Shown here: positions 1 through 11,509 of the stretch, piece by piece
How the letters are laid out: every line of letters starts with the position of its first letter
Numbering within the stretch: the stretch's first letter is position 1
DNA from: Roseiarcus sp963798015
GTDB taxonomy: Bacteria > Pseudomonadota > Alphaproteobacteria > Rhizobiales > Beijerinckiaceae
Length of the DNA: 64,000 nucleotides
Direction: 5' to 3'
Assembly (NCBI GenBank): GCA_963798015.1
Contig: CAWCSA010000024.1
Span: 85,464-149,463 of the forward strand
Program-made: the position numbers and the translations under genes
The notes under the pieces: generated by a model
Seen by the model: the letters and a program-made list of their open reading frames with translations, nothing else
Database searches by the model: none
Told to the model about the DNA's origin: nothing

Positions 1-178
1 TCGAGACTTATCAATGGGTTACGCTGGATTCTCCGCGAAGAAAATTTCTCGCGCTCTTTTCCCGCTAGACAGCGCGCTGGGACGGGAGCCGGCACTCTTA
101 CGATGCAGAAACGCAGTGTCACTCATCGGGCAAGTCTAACTCGTTTTCTGCTTTTCTGCAACCAATTGCCGTCGACAG
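1..178. other. Window edge, no gene seen
   Basis: These 178 bases lie left of the first insertion sequence. I see no start codon with a ribosome-binding site and no recognisable protein fragment on either strand. The last bases before the element (up to 178) do not match the bases right of it, so the element has no visible target duplication here. Confidence 0.5.
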
Positions 179-1569
179 TGTCGGTAGCAGACGATATGTC
201 CGGTTTAGGTAGCGCACGATCTGTCCGGTAGATCCGGCCCTTTTTGGAGGGGTTGGATGCGCTGGACAGAAGCCCTTCAGGGTGTGCGCATGACGGTGTT
301 TTTGAACGTTCTGAACCGCTGGGAATCGGCGGAGCTGAACCAGGAAGAGGCGGCTGAGTTGCTCGGCGTGAGCGAGCGGACGTTCCGGCGCTGGACGCGG
401 CGTTACGAAGAGGAAGGCGAGGCTGGGCTTGTCGACCGCCGGCTCGGCCAGGCGTCGGGCAGGCGGGTTCCCGCCGATCGGGCGGAGGAAGTGGAGCGGC
501 TTTACCGCGAGCGCTACCAGGGTTTTACGGTCAAGCACTTCCACGAGCATCTGATCAAGGATCACGGCTTCGGCTGGGGCTACACCTGGACGAAGCTGCA
601 TCTTCAGTGGGCGGGCGTTGTGGCGAAGGCGCCGCGCAAGGGCGCCCACCGGCGCAAGCGCGAGCGGCGGCCACTGCCGGGCATGATGCTGCACCAGGAC
701 GGCTCGCGCCACGAATGGCTCGAGGGCCAGCCGGCGCTCGACCTGATCGTGACGCTCGACGATGCGACGGGGGCGATCTATTCGGCCTTTCTCATCGAGG
801 AGGAGGGCACGGCCTCGACCTTCCGGGCGCTGAAGGAGGTTTTCGCCGAGCACGGCCTGCCGATGAGCCTCTATACGGATCGCGGCTCGCACTATTTCCG
901 CACCACCAAGGCCGGCGAGATCGACCGCGGCTCACCGACCCAGGTCGGGCGAGCCCTTGAGCAGCTCGGAATCGAGCATATCGGGGCTTTCTCTCCCCAG
1001 GCCCGTGGCCGTTCGGAACGGATGTTCGGCACGCTTCAGGGCCGGCTGCCCAAGGAGCTCCGGCTCGCCGGCGTCACCGACATCGAAGCAGCCAACGCTT
1101 TCCTCCGCGACGTCTATCTGCCGGAACACAACGCCCGCTTCGCCGTCGATCCGGCCGGCGAGGGTTCAGCCTTCACGCTTATTCCGGGCGTCGACCTCGA
1201 CGAGATTCTCTGCGTGCAGGAGGAACGCCAGGTCATGAACGACAATTGCGTGTCCTACCGGACGCTGAAACTGCAGATCCCCGAAAGCCCGATGCGGCCC
1301 CATTTCGTCAAGGCGCGGGTCAAGGTCCACGTCTACCCCGACGGCTCCCACGCCCTCTTCCACGGGCCCCGCTGCATCGGCCGATATGACCAGAACGGAG
1401 CGATCAGAGATGCGAAAAACGCCGCCTAAATCCGCTCGGCGGCGAAGCCCTCGTGGACGGCATGGACAAGCCTCCGGCTTGCCCACCCCGCCCACGAGGC
1501 AGAACAGAACCAGAAGAAGCGGACATATGATGGGCTACCAAAACCGGACAACTTAATTCGCTATCGACA
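179..1569 (+). mobile_element. ISNCY-type insertion sequence, copy 1 (1391 bp)
   Basis: The ends form imperfect inverted repeats. The left end begins TGTCGGTAGC and has GTCCGGTTTAGGTAGC about 20 bases in. The right end, read inward on the minus strand, begins TGTCGATAGC and has GTCCGGTTTTGGTAGC. One transposase gene fills the interior. Right of it, 1449-1499 can fold into a long imperfect hairpin with CCTCGTGG and CCACGAGG at its base. A near-identical element in the same orientation lies at 11972-13359. No target duplication is visible: the 16 bases at 163-178 and 1570-1585 are unrelated. Confidence 0.9.
257..1429 (+). CDS. ISNCY family transposase (copy 1)
   Basis: This 390-residue DDE transposase should catalyse movement of the element around it. 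The N-terminus (about 1-75) is a helix-turn-helix region with the motif LLGVSERTFRRWTRRYEEEG. The middle (about 130-300) has an RNase H-like integrase core with HQDGSRHEWL and VTLDDATG around the first acidic residues, LYTDRGSHY around the second, and GRSERMFGTLQ near the third. GGAGG at 246-250 supports the ATG at 257. Compared with copy 2 it has one extra isoleucine codon and a cluster of substitutions near residues 272-295. No interruption is seen, so it is probably functional. The long minus-strand frame opposite it is a shadow caused by high GC. Confidence 0.93.
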   Translation: MRWTEALQGVRMTVFLNVLNRWESAELNQEEAAELLGVSERTFRRWTRRYEEEGEAGLVDRRLGQASGRRVPADRAEEVERLYRERYQGFTVKHFHEHLIKDHGFGWGYTWTKLHLQWAGVVAKAPRKGAHRRKRERRPLPGMMLHQDGSRHEWLEGQPALDLIVTLDDATGAIYSAFLIEEEGTASTFRALKEVFAEHGLPMSLYTDRGSHYFRTTKAGEIDRGSPTQVGRALEQLGIEHIGAFSPQARGRSERMFGTLQGRLPKELRLAGVTDIEAANAFLRDVYLPEHNARFAVDPAGEGSAFTLIPGVDLDEILCVQEERQVMNDNCVSYRTLKLQIPESPMRPHFVKARVKVHVYPDGSHALFHGPRCIGRYDQNGAIRDAKNAA

Positions 1570-1616
1570 GAAGTTGTCTATTTTCCTGCCCAACCGCCCA
1601 TTCCCAACTGGGCGCC

Positions 1617-3275
<1,659 letters not shown>

Positions 3276-3337
3276 AGCCCTTTTCCTCATCCACGCTTGC
3301 CGTTAAGCAGGACGCCGCCGCGCCCGGAAGTATTCAT

Positions 3338-5146
3338 ATGCCGCCCCTTCTACAATTGCGAGACATTGGTCTGACCCTCGGCGGCGCGCCGCTCCTGGAC
3401 GGGGCGGAGCTGTCGATTTCCGCCGGCGACCGGATCGCCGTCGTCGGGCGCAACGGATCGGGCAAGTCGACCCTGTTTCGCATTGCCGGCGGCCAATTGA
3501 CGGCTGATAGGGGAAGTCGCTTCGTTCAGCCTTCTGCGCGCCTCGCCTATTTGCCGCAGGAGCCGGACATGTCCGGCTTCGCCACCACGCTCGATTATAT
3601 CTTTGCGGGGCTCAGCGACTTCGACAACCCGTATGCCGCCCGAGCCATGATGGAAGAACTCGGGCTGGACCCCGAGGCAGATCCGGCCAGCCTTTCGGGC
3701 GGCGAAGCGCGCCGCGCGGCTTTGGTCAGGATCTTGAGCCCGGAGCCTGAGATTCTGCTGCTCGACGAGCCGACCAATCATCTCGACCTGGTCGCGATCG
3801 AATGGCTGGAGGCGCATCTCGCGAACATGCGTTCGGCGCTGGCGCTGATCAGCCACGACAAGCGGCTGCTGGCCGACTTGACCCGCGCCACGATCTGGCT
3901 CGATCGCGGCCGCACCCGTCGTCTCGATCAGGGTTTTGGGGCGTTCGAAGCCTGGCGCGATGTGAAGCTCGAGGAGGAGGAGCTCGAGCGCCACAAGCTC
4001 GACCGCAAGATCGTCAACGAAGAGCATTGGATGCGCTACGGCGTGACTGCGCGTCGCAAGCGCAACATGCGGCGTGTCGGAGAGCTTGCCGATCTCAGAA
4101 GCGAGCGCCGCGAAGCCCTGCGGTCGGTCGGCGTCGCCGCCATGATCGCGCAAGACACCAAAGCGTCGGGCGCGTTGGTGATCGACGCCCAGAAGATCAG
4201 CAAATCTTATGACGATCGCGCAATCGTGCGCGACTTTTCGATGCGCGTCATGCGCCGTGACAGAATCGGCGTCGTCGGCGCCAACGGGGCTGGCAAAACT
4301 ACGCTTATCAACCTTTTGGCCGGCGCGCTCGAACCGGACTCAGGCTCGGTGCGTCTCGGCGCGAATGTCACGATGGCCACGCTCGATCAGCAGCGCGCTT
4401 CGCTCGAGCCGACCACGACGCTCGTGGATGCGCTAACGGGCGGCGGCAGCGACTATGTGACGATCAATGGCGAGCGCCGGCATGTCATGGGTTACATGCG
4501 GGACTTTCTGTTTCCACCCGAGCAGGCCCGAACGCCGATCGGCAAATTGTCCGGCGGAGAGCGGGGGCGCTTGATGCTCGCCATAGCGCTCGCGAAGCCT
4601 TCCAACCTGATCGTTCTCGACGAGCCGACCAACGATCTCGACATCGAGACGCTCGATCTCCTGCAGGAGCTGCTCGGTGATTATTCCGGCACGATCCTGA
4701 TCGTCAGTCACGATCGCGATTTCCTCGATCGGGTGGCGACGTCGGTCATTGTCGGCGACGGCGCCGGGCGCTGGGTCGAATACGCTGGCGGCTATTCGGA
4801 TATGGTCGCGCAGCGCGGCTATGGGCTCGCCGGTCCGCTCGCCGGCCCGGTCGAAGCGACGGTGGCAAGGCGCGAGAAACAGTCTTCGGAACGGGCCGCG
4901 CCTAAGCGCAAGATGGCATTTAAGGAGAAACGGGCACTCGAGACGCTGCCGGGTCGAATTGAGAAGCTCCGCGCCGATCTTGGCGCGCTTGATCGCAAGC
5001 TGGCCGACGCCGACTTTCCGGCCCGTCAGCCTGCCGCATTCAAGGCCGCGACCAACGCTTATGCCCAATTGCGCGACGAGCTAAACGGCGCGGAGGACGA
5101 GTGGCTGGGACTGGAGATGCTGCGCGAGGAACTCGAGCAGCAGTAG
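3338..5146 (+). CDS. ABC-F family ATP-binding protein (Uup-like)
   Basis: A soluble ATPase with two ABC domains and no membrane segments, as in the ABC-F family, whose members act on ribosomes or nucleic acid rather than in transport. Domain 1 has Walker A GRNGSGKST, signature LSGGEARRAAL and Walker B ILLLDEPTNHLDL. A basic linker (about 205-265) rich in Glu/Lys/Arg follows. Domain 2 has GANGAGKTT, LSGGERGRLML and LIVLDEPTNDLD. Residues about 520-602 form a charged coiled-coil tail, which is typical of Uup and binds DNA in the E. coli protein. The 602-residue length fits Uup better than EttA. The start at 3338 follows GGAAG. Divergent from pgi; function beyond the family level is inference. 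Confidence 0.92.
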   Translation: MPPLLQLRDIGLTLGGAPLLDGAELSISAGDRIAVVGRNGSGKSTLFRIAGGQLTADRGSRFVQPSARLAYLPQEPDMSGFATTLDYIFAGLSDFDNPYAARAMMEELGLDPEADPASLSGGEARRAALVRILSPEPEILLLDEPTNHLDLVAIEWLEAHLANMRSALALISHDKRLLADLTRATIWLDRGRTRRLDQGFGAFEAWRDVKLEEEELERHKLDRKIVNEEHWMRYGVTARRKRNMRRVGELADLRSERREALRSVGVAAMIAQDTKASGALVIDAQKISKSYDDRAIVRDFSMRVMRRDRIGVVGANGAGKTTLINLLAGALEPDSGSVRLGANVTMATLDQQRASLEPTTTLVDALTGGGSDYVTINGERRHVMGYMRDFLFPPEQARTPIGKLSGGERGRLMLAIALAKPSNLIVLDEPTNDLDIETLDLLQELLGDYSGTILIVSHDRDFLDRVATSVIVGDGAGRWVEYAGGYSDMVAQRGYGLAGPLAGPVEATVARREKQSSERAAPKRKMAFKEKRALETLPGRIEKLRADLGALDRKLADADFPARQPAAFKAATNAYAQLRDELNGAEDEWLGLEMLREELEQQ

Positions 5147-5153
5147 AGCGGCG

Positions 5154-5351
5154 TCAGTTCGAAAATTGCCGGCCTTCTAACCGCTCCAGAAGTTCGATCG
5201 CATCCCGCGTCGAGAGGATCACCGCGCGAGATTGGGCTATCGAGTCCTCGACTTCGACGACCAGACGTCGAAGGAGAGTGAGGGGCTGATGATCCTCGAC
5301 CCGCCACGCGTGGAAGCGGGGATGGAAACTCGCTGAACGGGCTTCTGTCAC
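5154..5351 (-). CDS. Small hypothetical protein
   Basis: A 65-residue frame starting at GTG, convergent with the ABC-F gene and ending 7 bp from its stop. The C-terminal half looks like an amphipathic helix (VVEVEDSIAQSRAVILSTRD). I do not recognise a family. The evidence is only the open frame and its plausible composition, so it could be spurious. Confidence 0.4.
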   Translation of the reverse strand: MTEARSASFHPRFHAWRVEDHQPLTLLRRLVVEVEDSIAQSRAVILSTRDAIELLERLEGRQFSN

Positions 5352-5945
5352 GGGTTCCTCCAGCGGGAAGACGGCCGAGCAACCCGGACGGCGGAAAATG
5401 GTTCCATGTCGCCGTCATGGAAAGTCGACAGGGTTAACGGATGATTATCCCGGTTGGGGTCAGTTCCTCGCCATCCTGTTTGGAGGCGGGCGTTGCGCTG
5501 GGGTCTTAGCCGGTCGGATGGGAAGACGAGCGACGTCGCGGCCGATCTCGCTTCTTCGCGACGCTTGAGGACGCTGCGGTTGGATTGAGGCGTACGGAAG
5601 GAAAATGCCTCAGACGACAATCTATTGCTGAAAATACGAAAGGAGGGTAAGCTTGTCCCATGAACGAGATCCTGAGCTTCCCCATGGTCTCGACCACGCC
5701 CGCCCGCTTCGCTGGCCCGACGCGAGGGCAGAAGCGACGCGAAAAACTTTTGCGCCGTTTATCCCGCGTAATTCGTTGATAAGTCACGTTTCGGACGAGA
5801 GAATCCAAGGAAATCCAAGGAAATCCAATAGCCAGAAACGGGGGTTTTCGCCGTGGAGGGGTAGGGCGCCAAGACAATCCAAATTTGATCGACCGCATCA
5901 ATTACACTGGTTGAATATGGAGAAACTCTAGCGCTTTAGCTGCAT
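5352..5945. other. 594 bp gene-poor stretch with short repeats
   Basis: No convincing gene. Two short plus-strand frames follow AGGAGGG at 5641. One starts with TTG at 5653 (92 residues, ending near 5931). The other starts with ATG at 5660 (about 39 residues, Lys/Arg-rich at its end). Neither resembles a family I know and they overlap each other. At 5801-5830 there are three successive 10-base units close to AAATCCAAGG. The same word occurs in the stretch at 11695-11760. Confidence 0.4.
5801..5830. repeat. Three 10-bp tandem units (AAATCCAAGG)
   Basis: The sequence reads GAATCCAAGG, AAATCCAAGG, AAATCCAATA in direct succession. Related TCCAAGGAAA words make up a perfect long palindrome at 11710-11759. 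Their function is unknown. Confidence 0.7.
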
Positions 5946-6977
5946 TCAGCGCCTCGCGCCGCGCTGCCGGGAGGCAAGCGCCCATAAAGCGCGGGTGGCC
6001 AGAACCTCGGCCAGTCGCGTCTCGGTCCGAACGCGGGCGCTGGCCTGCCGGACGGCGGGCAGGCGCTCGGCGATCGACCCCGTCGTCCAGCGTTCGGCCT
6101 GTTTGGCCAAAGCGCGCCGCGCCGATATCGGCAACTTCACGAAGAGCGCCTGGCACGCGGCCTCGAACGGCCGGCCCTGATCCATCTCAAGCCTGAGCCG
6201 GTGCAGAAGCGTCAATCGCGCGACAAGCCGGATCATCAGATAGTCCGCGTCGCCCCCGTCGTGAAAGTATCGAGCGACCGCCGTCTCGACCGCGGGCAGA
6301 TCGCCGAGCAGGGCCTCGTCGATGACGTCGTCGAGGTTGGATGGTGCGGCGTCCGCGACAATCGCCTCAACGTCTTCCGCGGTGATCTGGGACTGACCTT
6401 GCGCATAAAGCATGAGCTTCGTGATCTCGCCGCGTGTCGTTCGGCGGTCGGCGCCGACCATGTGGACGAGGGCCGCGCGCGCGTCGGGCGTGATCGCCAG
6501 CCCCGCGGCGCGGGCTTCCGAATTGATGAGGGATTCAAGGCTGCTCGAATCGTCGGGATAGCACTCGATCGAAGCGCGCGCGGCCGACCCCTCGAACGCG
6601 GACCTTAAGCCGGTTCCCTTCTTGAGTTGCCCAGCCTTGATGACGATTGTGCAATCCGTCGGCGGCCGGGTGAACAAAGGCTCGAGCGCCGGCAGGAGAT
6701 CGCGTCCCTGAGCATCGATCCAGATCGCCCGGTCGCCGCCGAACATCGAGATCGCATAGGCTTCGTCGGCAAGGCCGCCCGGATCGCGCGCGATCGCATC
6801 GCCCTCGAGGCGCACAAGGCGCATCGGGTCCGCCTCGTCGCCGATGCGGCTGCGAATGATGGCCTTCACCCGTTCGTGCGTAAGTCCCTCGTCGAGCCCG
6901 TGAACCAGGTAGAAGCGAATCTCCTTTGGCAATCGCTGAATGAAGCCGTCAGCGGCGGCGCTGCTCACTATGCTCAT
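5946..6977 (-). CDS. holA: DNA polymerase III subunit delta
   Basis: The clamp-loader delta subunit, which opens the sliding clamp during replication. The 343-residue protein has the family pattern: an N-terminal YLVHGLDEGLTHERVKAI segment, LPALEPLFTRPP, TIVIKAGQLKKGTGLRSAFE, and the C-terminal collar region with RLVARLTLLHRLRLEMDQG. The frame is open upstream to 7100, but that stretch contains a perfect hairpin (7051-7068) and has no family similarity. The ATG at 6977 has GAGGG eight bases upstream and gives the usual length. In many Rhizobiales holA sits just after parAB; here it is about 9 kb from parB and lies in the block between the two IS copies. Confidence 0.9.
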   Translation of the reverse strand: MSIVSSAAADGFIQRLPKEIRFYLVHGLDEGLTHERVKAIIRSRIGDEADPMRLVRLEGDAIARDPGGLADEAYAISMFGGDRAIWIDAQGRDLLPALEPLFTRPPTDCTIVIKAGQLKKGTGLRSAFEGSAARASIECYPDDSSSLESLINSEARAAGLAITPDARAALVHMVGADRRTTRGEITKLMLYAQGQSQITAEDVEAIVADAAPSNLDDVIDEALLGDLPAVETAVARYFHDGGDADYLMIRLVARLTLLHRLRLEMDQGRPFEAACQALFVKLPISARRALAKQAERWTTGSIAERLPAVRQASARVRTETRLAEVLATRALWALASRQRGARR

Positions 6978-7050
6978 GGCGTCGCCCTCAACCGCGACAT
7001 CCGGATGCTTGCGAAAGGGGCGCCCAGCGAGACTTTGCCGAGGCTCTAAA

Positions 7051-7068
7051 TTCCCGCGTGCGCGGGAA
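7051..7068. repeat. Perfect short hairpin upstream of holA
   Basis: TTCCCGCG and CGCGGGAA are separated by two bases. The form matches the CCCGC...GCGGG cores of the intergenic palindromes at 18022 and 21849, so it is probably a member of the same family. Confidence 0.6.
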
Positions 7069-7219
7069 CGACAAGACGGCCGGCTGTGATCCCATCTCAT
7101 AGCGCGTTGCTCCGACCGCCAATGTCGGCCGCGCCGGTTGCGCCCAAGCCGGGCTTTCGCGTTGGCAGGAAATCGTCTAGCACACGACCCCGCATCCCCC
7201 TGACATAACGTGACGGACC

Positions 7220-8332
7220 ATGGCGACTTTCAAGCTCCTGCTCTTTCCTGGCGATGGCATCGGCCCCGAGGTTATGGCCGAACTCGAGAAGATTATCGAT
7301 CATTTCAATAGCGAGGGCGTCGCCAAATTCGAGATCGAGAAAGGCCTGGTCGGCGGCGGCGCGTACGACACGCACGGCAAGGCGATCAGCGACTCGGACA
7401 TGGAGCTCGCGCAAGCGGCCGACGCGATTTTCTTGGCGGCCGTCGGGGGTCCGAAATGGGACGGCGTTCCCTACGACGTCCGCCCCGAGGCGGGATTGCT
7501 GCGACTGCGCAAGGAGCTCAGCCTTTACGCCAACTTGAGGCCGGCGATCTGCTACCCGGCGCTGGCTTCGGCTTCATCGCTCAAGACCGAAGTGGTCGAA
7601 GGGCTCGACATCATGATCGTGCGCGAGCTCACCGGCGGTGTGTATTTTGGCGAGCCGAAGCAAATCACGGACCTTGGCAACGGTCAGCGGCGCGCGATCG
7701 ACACTCAGGTCTACGACACCTACGAAATCGAACGGATCGGACGGACGGCTTTTGAGCTGGCGCGCAACCGCGACAATAGGGTCACCTCGGCCGAGAAGCG
7801 CAATGTGATGAAGTCCGGCGTGCTGTGGAACGAGGTCATGACCGCCTTGCACAAACGTGAGTTTTCGGACGTCAAGCTCGAGCATCAGCTTGCCGACGCG
7901 CTTGGCATGCAGCTTGTCCGCTGGCCGAAGCAGTTCGACGTCATCGTCACCGACAATCTGTTTGGCGATATGCTGTCCGATGTTGCCGCGATGCTGACGG
8001 GTTCGCTGGGCATGCTGCCTTCCGCCTCGCTTGGCGACGTCGATCCTAAGAGCGGGCGGCGGAAGGCGCTCTACGAGCCGGTTCACGGATCGGCGCCGGA
8101 CATCGCTGGCAAGGGAGTCGCCAACCCGATCGCCATGATCGGGTCGTTCGGCATGGCCTTGCGCTATTCCTTCGGACTTCATGCCGCCGCCGACCGGGTC
8201 GACGCCGCAATCGCCGGCGTGCTCGCCGCTGGGTTCCGAACCGCCGACATCCGCGGCGAAGAAGAAGCCGCAGTGTCGACGAGCGAAATGGGCGACGCCA
8301 TCGTCGCCGAGCTCCAGCGGAATCCCGGTTAG
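7220..8332 (+). CDS. leuB: 3-isopropylmalate dehydrogenase
   Basis: Oxidatively decarboxylates 3-isopropylmalate with NAD+ in leucine biosynthesis. The 370-residue length is normal. Motifs are the N-terminal FPGDGIGPEVMAELEKI, the substrate-binding arginines in LRLRKELSLYANLRPA, YDTYEIERIGRTAFELA, the metal/NAD site TDNLFGDMLSDVAAML and the NAD-specific loop YEPVHGSAPDIAGKGVANP. The start at 7220 gives the standard N-terminus. leuC and leuD are not nearby. The gene is upstream of metX on the same strand with a 142 bp gap, so co-transcription is possible but not shown. Confidence 0.97.
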   Translation: MATFKLLLFPGDGIGPEVMAELEKIIDHFNSEGVAKFEIEKGLVGGGAYDTHGKAISDSDMELAQAADAIFLAAVGGPKWDGVPYDVRPEAGLLRLRKELSLYANLRPAICYPALASASSLKTEVVEGLDIMIVRELTGGVYFGEPKQITDLGNGQRRAIDTQVYDTYEIERIGRTAFELARNRDNRVTSAEKRNVMKSGVLWNEVMTALHKREFSDVKLEHQLADALGMQLVRWPKQFDVIVTDNLFGDMLSDVAAMLTGSLGMLPSASLGDVDPKSGRRKALYEPVHGSAPDIAGKGVANPIAMIGSFGMALRYSFGLHAAADRVDAAIAGVLAAGFRTADIRGEEEAAVSTSEMGDAIVAELQRNPG

Positions 8333-8421
8333 CGTCCGGCGAGCCACGCCAGGCGCTCCATTTCAGCCCGCGCCAGTAACACGAAGCTTGCATCGCGCCT
8401 CTTTCCTCTATAACAAACGAT

Positions 8422-8451
8422 CTGTTCGACAAAGAGAACAGGCTGTCTGTT
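8422..8451. promoter_or_regulatory. Repeated inverted half-sites upstream of metX
   Basis: Within 60 bp of the metX start are CTGTTC (8422), its inverse GAACAG (8436) and CTGTT again (8447). Such an arrangement could be a regulator-binding site controlling methionine synthesis. I see no SAM-II riboswitch consensus in this gap. Assignment is inference from symmetry only. Confidence 0.3.
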
Positions 8452-8474
8452 GATAATGTGAGAAGGCGGGATCG

Positions 8475-9643
<1,169 letters not shown>

Positions 9644-9647
<4 letters not shown>

Positions 9648-10273
9648 ACTTTGCTCGACACCCTGCCCCGCCGCGCGTCGACCTGTTGCGCGTGGCGGAA
9701 CTTGTCGCGCCCAAGTCCCGCGTGCTCGACGTCGGCTGTGGCGATGGGGCATTGTTGCGCCTCCTGGCCGAGGAGCGGAGCGTCGACGGGCGGGGCATCG
9801 AGCTCTCCCAGCATGGCGTGAACGATTGCGTCGCCAAGGGATTGTCGGTGATTCAGGGCGACGCTGACGCCGACCTCGTCGATTACCCGGACGACGCTTT
9901 CGACTACGTCATCCTGTCGCAGACGTTGCAGGCGACGCGTCAACCTCGCGTCGTGCTCGAACACATGCTGCGCATCGGCCGGCGGGCGATCGTTTCAGTG
10001 CCGAATTTCGGCCATTGGCGCATCCGGGCCCAGGTCGCCTTCCTTGGCCGCATGCCAGTAACGAAGAGCCTTACCCATTCCTGGTACGACACGCCGAACA
10101 TCCATTTCTGCACCATCGCCGATTTCGTGGCGCTGGCGCGCGACGTCGGCGCGACGATCGACAAGAGCGTCGCACTTGATCTCGCCGGCCAGCCGCTGCA
10201 TCGGATCTTCTCGCCGTGGGCATGGAATCTGCTGGGCGATCAGGCGATTTTTCTCCTGCATCGCAAGCGCTGA
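9644..10273 (+). CDS. metW: Methionine biosynthesis protein MetW
   Basis: A 209-residue class I SAM-methyltransferase-fold protein that partners MetX in many proteobacteria. Visible are motif I VLDVGCGDGALL, the acidic motif GIELSQHGVNDC, DYVILSQTLQATRQP and SVPNFGHWRIR. The last of these and the histidine-rich SWYDTPNIHFCTI block are MetW hallmarks. It starts at TTG overlapping the metX stop (TTGA), so the two are made together. Its role is thought to be support of the MetX reaction rather than classical methylation. Confidence 0.94.
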
Positions 10274-10342
10274 CGCCGCGCGCGTTGACAGCGTCTTCGT
10301 CGCGCCGTCAACTGGCGGCTGTTTGCAAGGAGCCTCATCCCG

Positions 10343-11509
10343 ATGCCGATCCGCTCCGACATCACCGACCTCGTTCCCGACGTTCGAACTTGGCGCCGGG
10401 AGCTCCATCAGAATCCCGAGCTCATGTATGACGTCGAGGAGACGGCGAAATTCGTCGCTGACCGCCTTCGCGTGTTCGGCTGCGACGAGGTCAAAACCGC
10501 AATCGGCCGCACTGGCGTCGTCGGCGTGATCCGCGGCGCCAAGGGATCGAGTTCGCGGGCGATTGGGCTGCGCGCGGATATGGATGCGCTGCCGATTGAA
10601 GAAGAGACCAACCTCCCCTATCGCTCCAAGGTTCCAGGCAAAATGCACGCCTGCGGCCACGACGGCCACACCGCCATGCTGCTCGGCGCGGCCCAGCGCC
10701 TCGCGCAGACACGCGATTTCGCGGGCGCCGCTGTCGTCATCTTCCAGCCGGCCGAGGAGGGGGGCGCGGGCGCTATGGCGATGATCGACGACGGACTGAT
10801 GGATACGTTCGGCATCGAGCAAGTCTTTGGCATGCACAATTGGCCCGGCGCGCCGGTTGGCTCGTTCGGCCTTCGCAAGGGCCCGCTGATGGCGTCGGCC
10901 GATGAGATCACGATCACGATCGAAGGCAAGGGCGGGCACGGAGCGATGCCGCATCAAGGCATCGACCCGGTCGTCGTGGGTGCGCAGATCGTGATCGCCT
11001 TGCAGACCATCGCGTCGCGCAATGTCGATCCGCTCGATTCCTGCGTCGTCTCGATCACGCGCTTTCAGGCCGGCACGGCCAACAACATCATCCCGCAATC
11101 GGCCTGGCTCAACGGAACGGTTCGCACGCTGAAAGCCGCGACCCGCGACCTGGTCGAAAAGCGAATCCACGCGATCGCGATCGCTCTTGCCGCGGCAAGC
11201 GGCGCGACGGCGCGCGTCGACTACCGTCGCGGCTATCCGCCCACCGTCAATCATGGCGATCAGACCGACTTTGCGGCGACCATTGCGCGCAAGGTCGCAG
11301 GCGAACGCCATGTCGAGGCGAACGTCCCCCCGACCATGGGCTCGGAGGACTTCGCCTTCATGCTCGAGGCGCGGCCTGGCGCATTCATCTTCATCGGCAA
11401 CGGGGACAGTGCGATGCTGCATCACCCGGCTTACGATTTCAACGATGAGGTCCTGCCCTATGGGATGAGCTACTGGGTCGAATTGGTGGAGACGGCGCTC
11501 GCGCCCTGA
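10343..11509 (+). CDS. M20 family amidohydrolase (hippurate hydrolase type)
   Basis: A zinc-dependent carboxypeptidase-like amidohydrolase of the M20D group, which removes acyl groups from amino acids. The 388-residue protein shows RRELHQNPELMYDVEETA at the N-terminus, the metal ligands in RADMDALPI and HACGHDGHTAMLLGA, the catalytic pair in FQPAEEGGAGA, GKGGHGAMPHQGIDP in the lid domain, and MGSEDFAFM and LHHPAYDFNDE at the C-terminus. The substrate is not predictable. It follows metW by 69 bp on the same strand. Confidence 0.9.
   Translation: MPIRSDITDLVPDVRTWRRELHQNPELMYDVEETAKFVADRLRVFGCDEVKTAIGRTGVVGVIRGAKGSSSRAIGLRADMDALPIEEETNLPYRSKVPGKMHACGHDGHTAMLLGAAQRLAQTRDFAGAAVVIFQPAEEGGAGAMAMIDDGLMDTFGIEQVFGMHNWPGAPVGSFGLRKGPLMASADEITITIEGKGGHGAMPHQGIDPVVVGAQIVIALQTIASRNVDPLDSCVVSITRFQAGTANNIIPQSAWLNGTVRTLKAATRDLVEKRIHAIAIALAAASGATARVDYRRGYPPTVNHGDQTDFAATIARKVAGERHVEANVPPTMGSEDFAFMLEARPGAFIFIGNGDSAMLHHPAYDFNDEVLPYGMSYWVELVETALAP

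Noticed and set aside
119..892. Long minus-strand open frame opposite the ISNCY transposase (and its copy at 11948-12682)
   Set aside because: It mirrors the transposase codons exactly, has no family features and no ribosome-binding site. It is a high-GC shadow.
1570..1585. dif/Xer site beside the insertion sequences
   Set aside because: Related elements are known to insert near Xer sites, but no 28-bp dif-like sequence is recognisable at either copy.
8333..8474. SAM-II riboswitch before metX
   Set aside because: I looked for the conserved pseudoknot words and did not find them.
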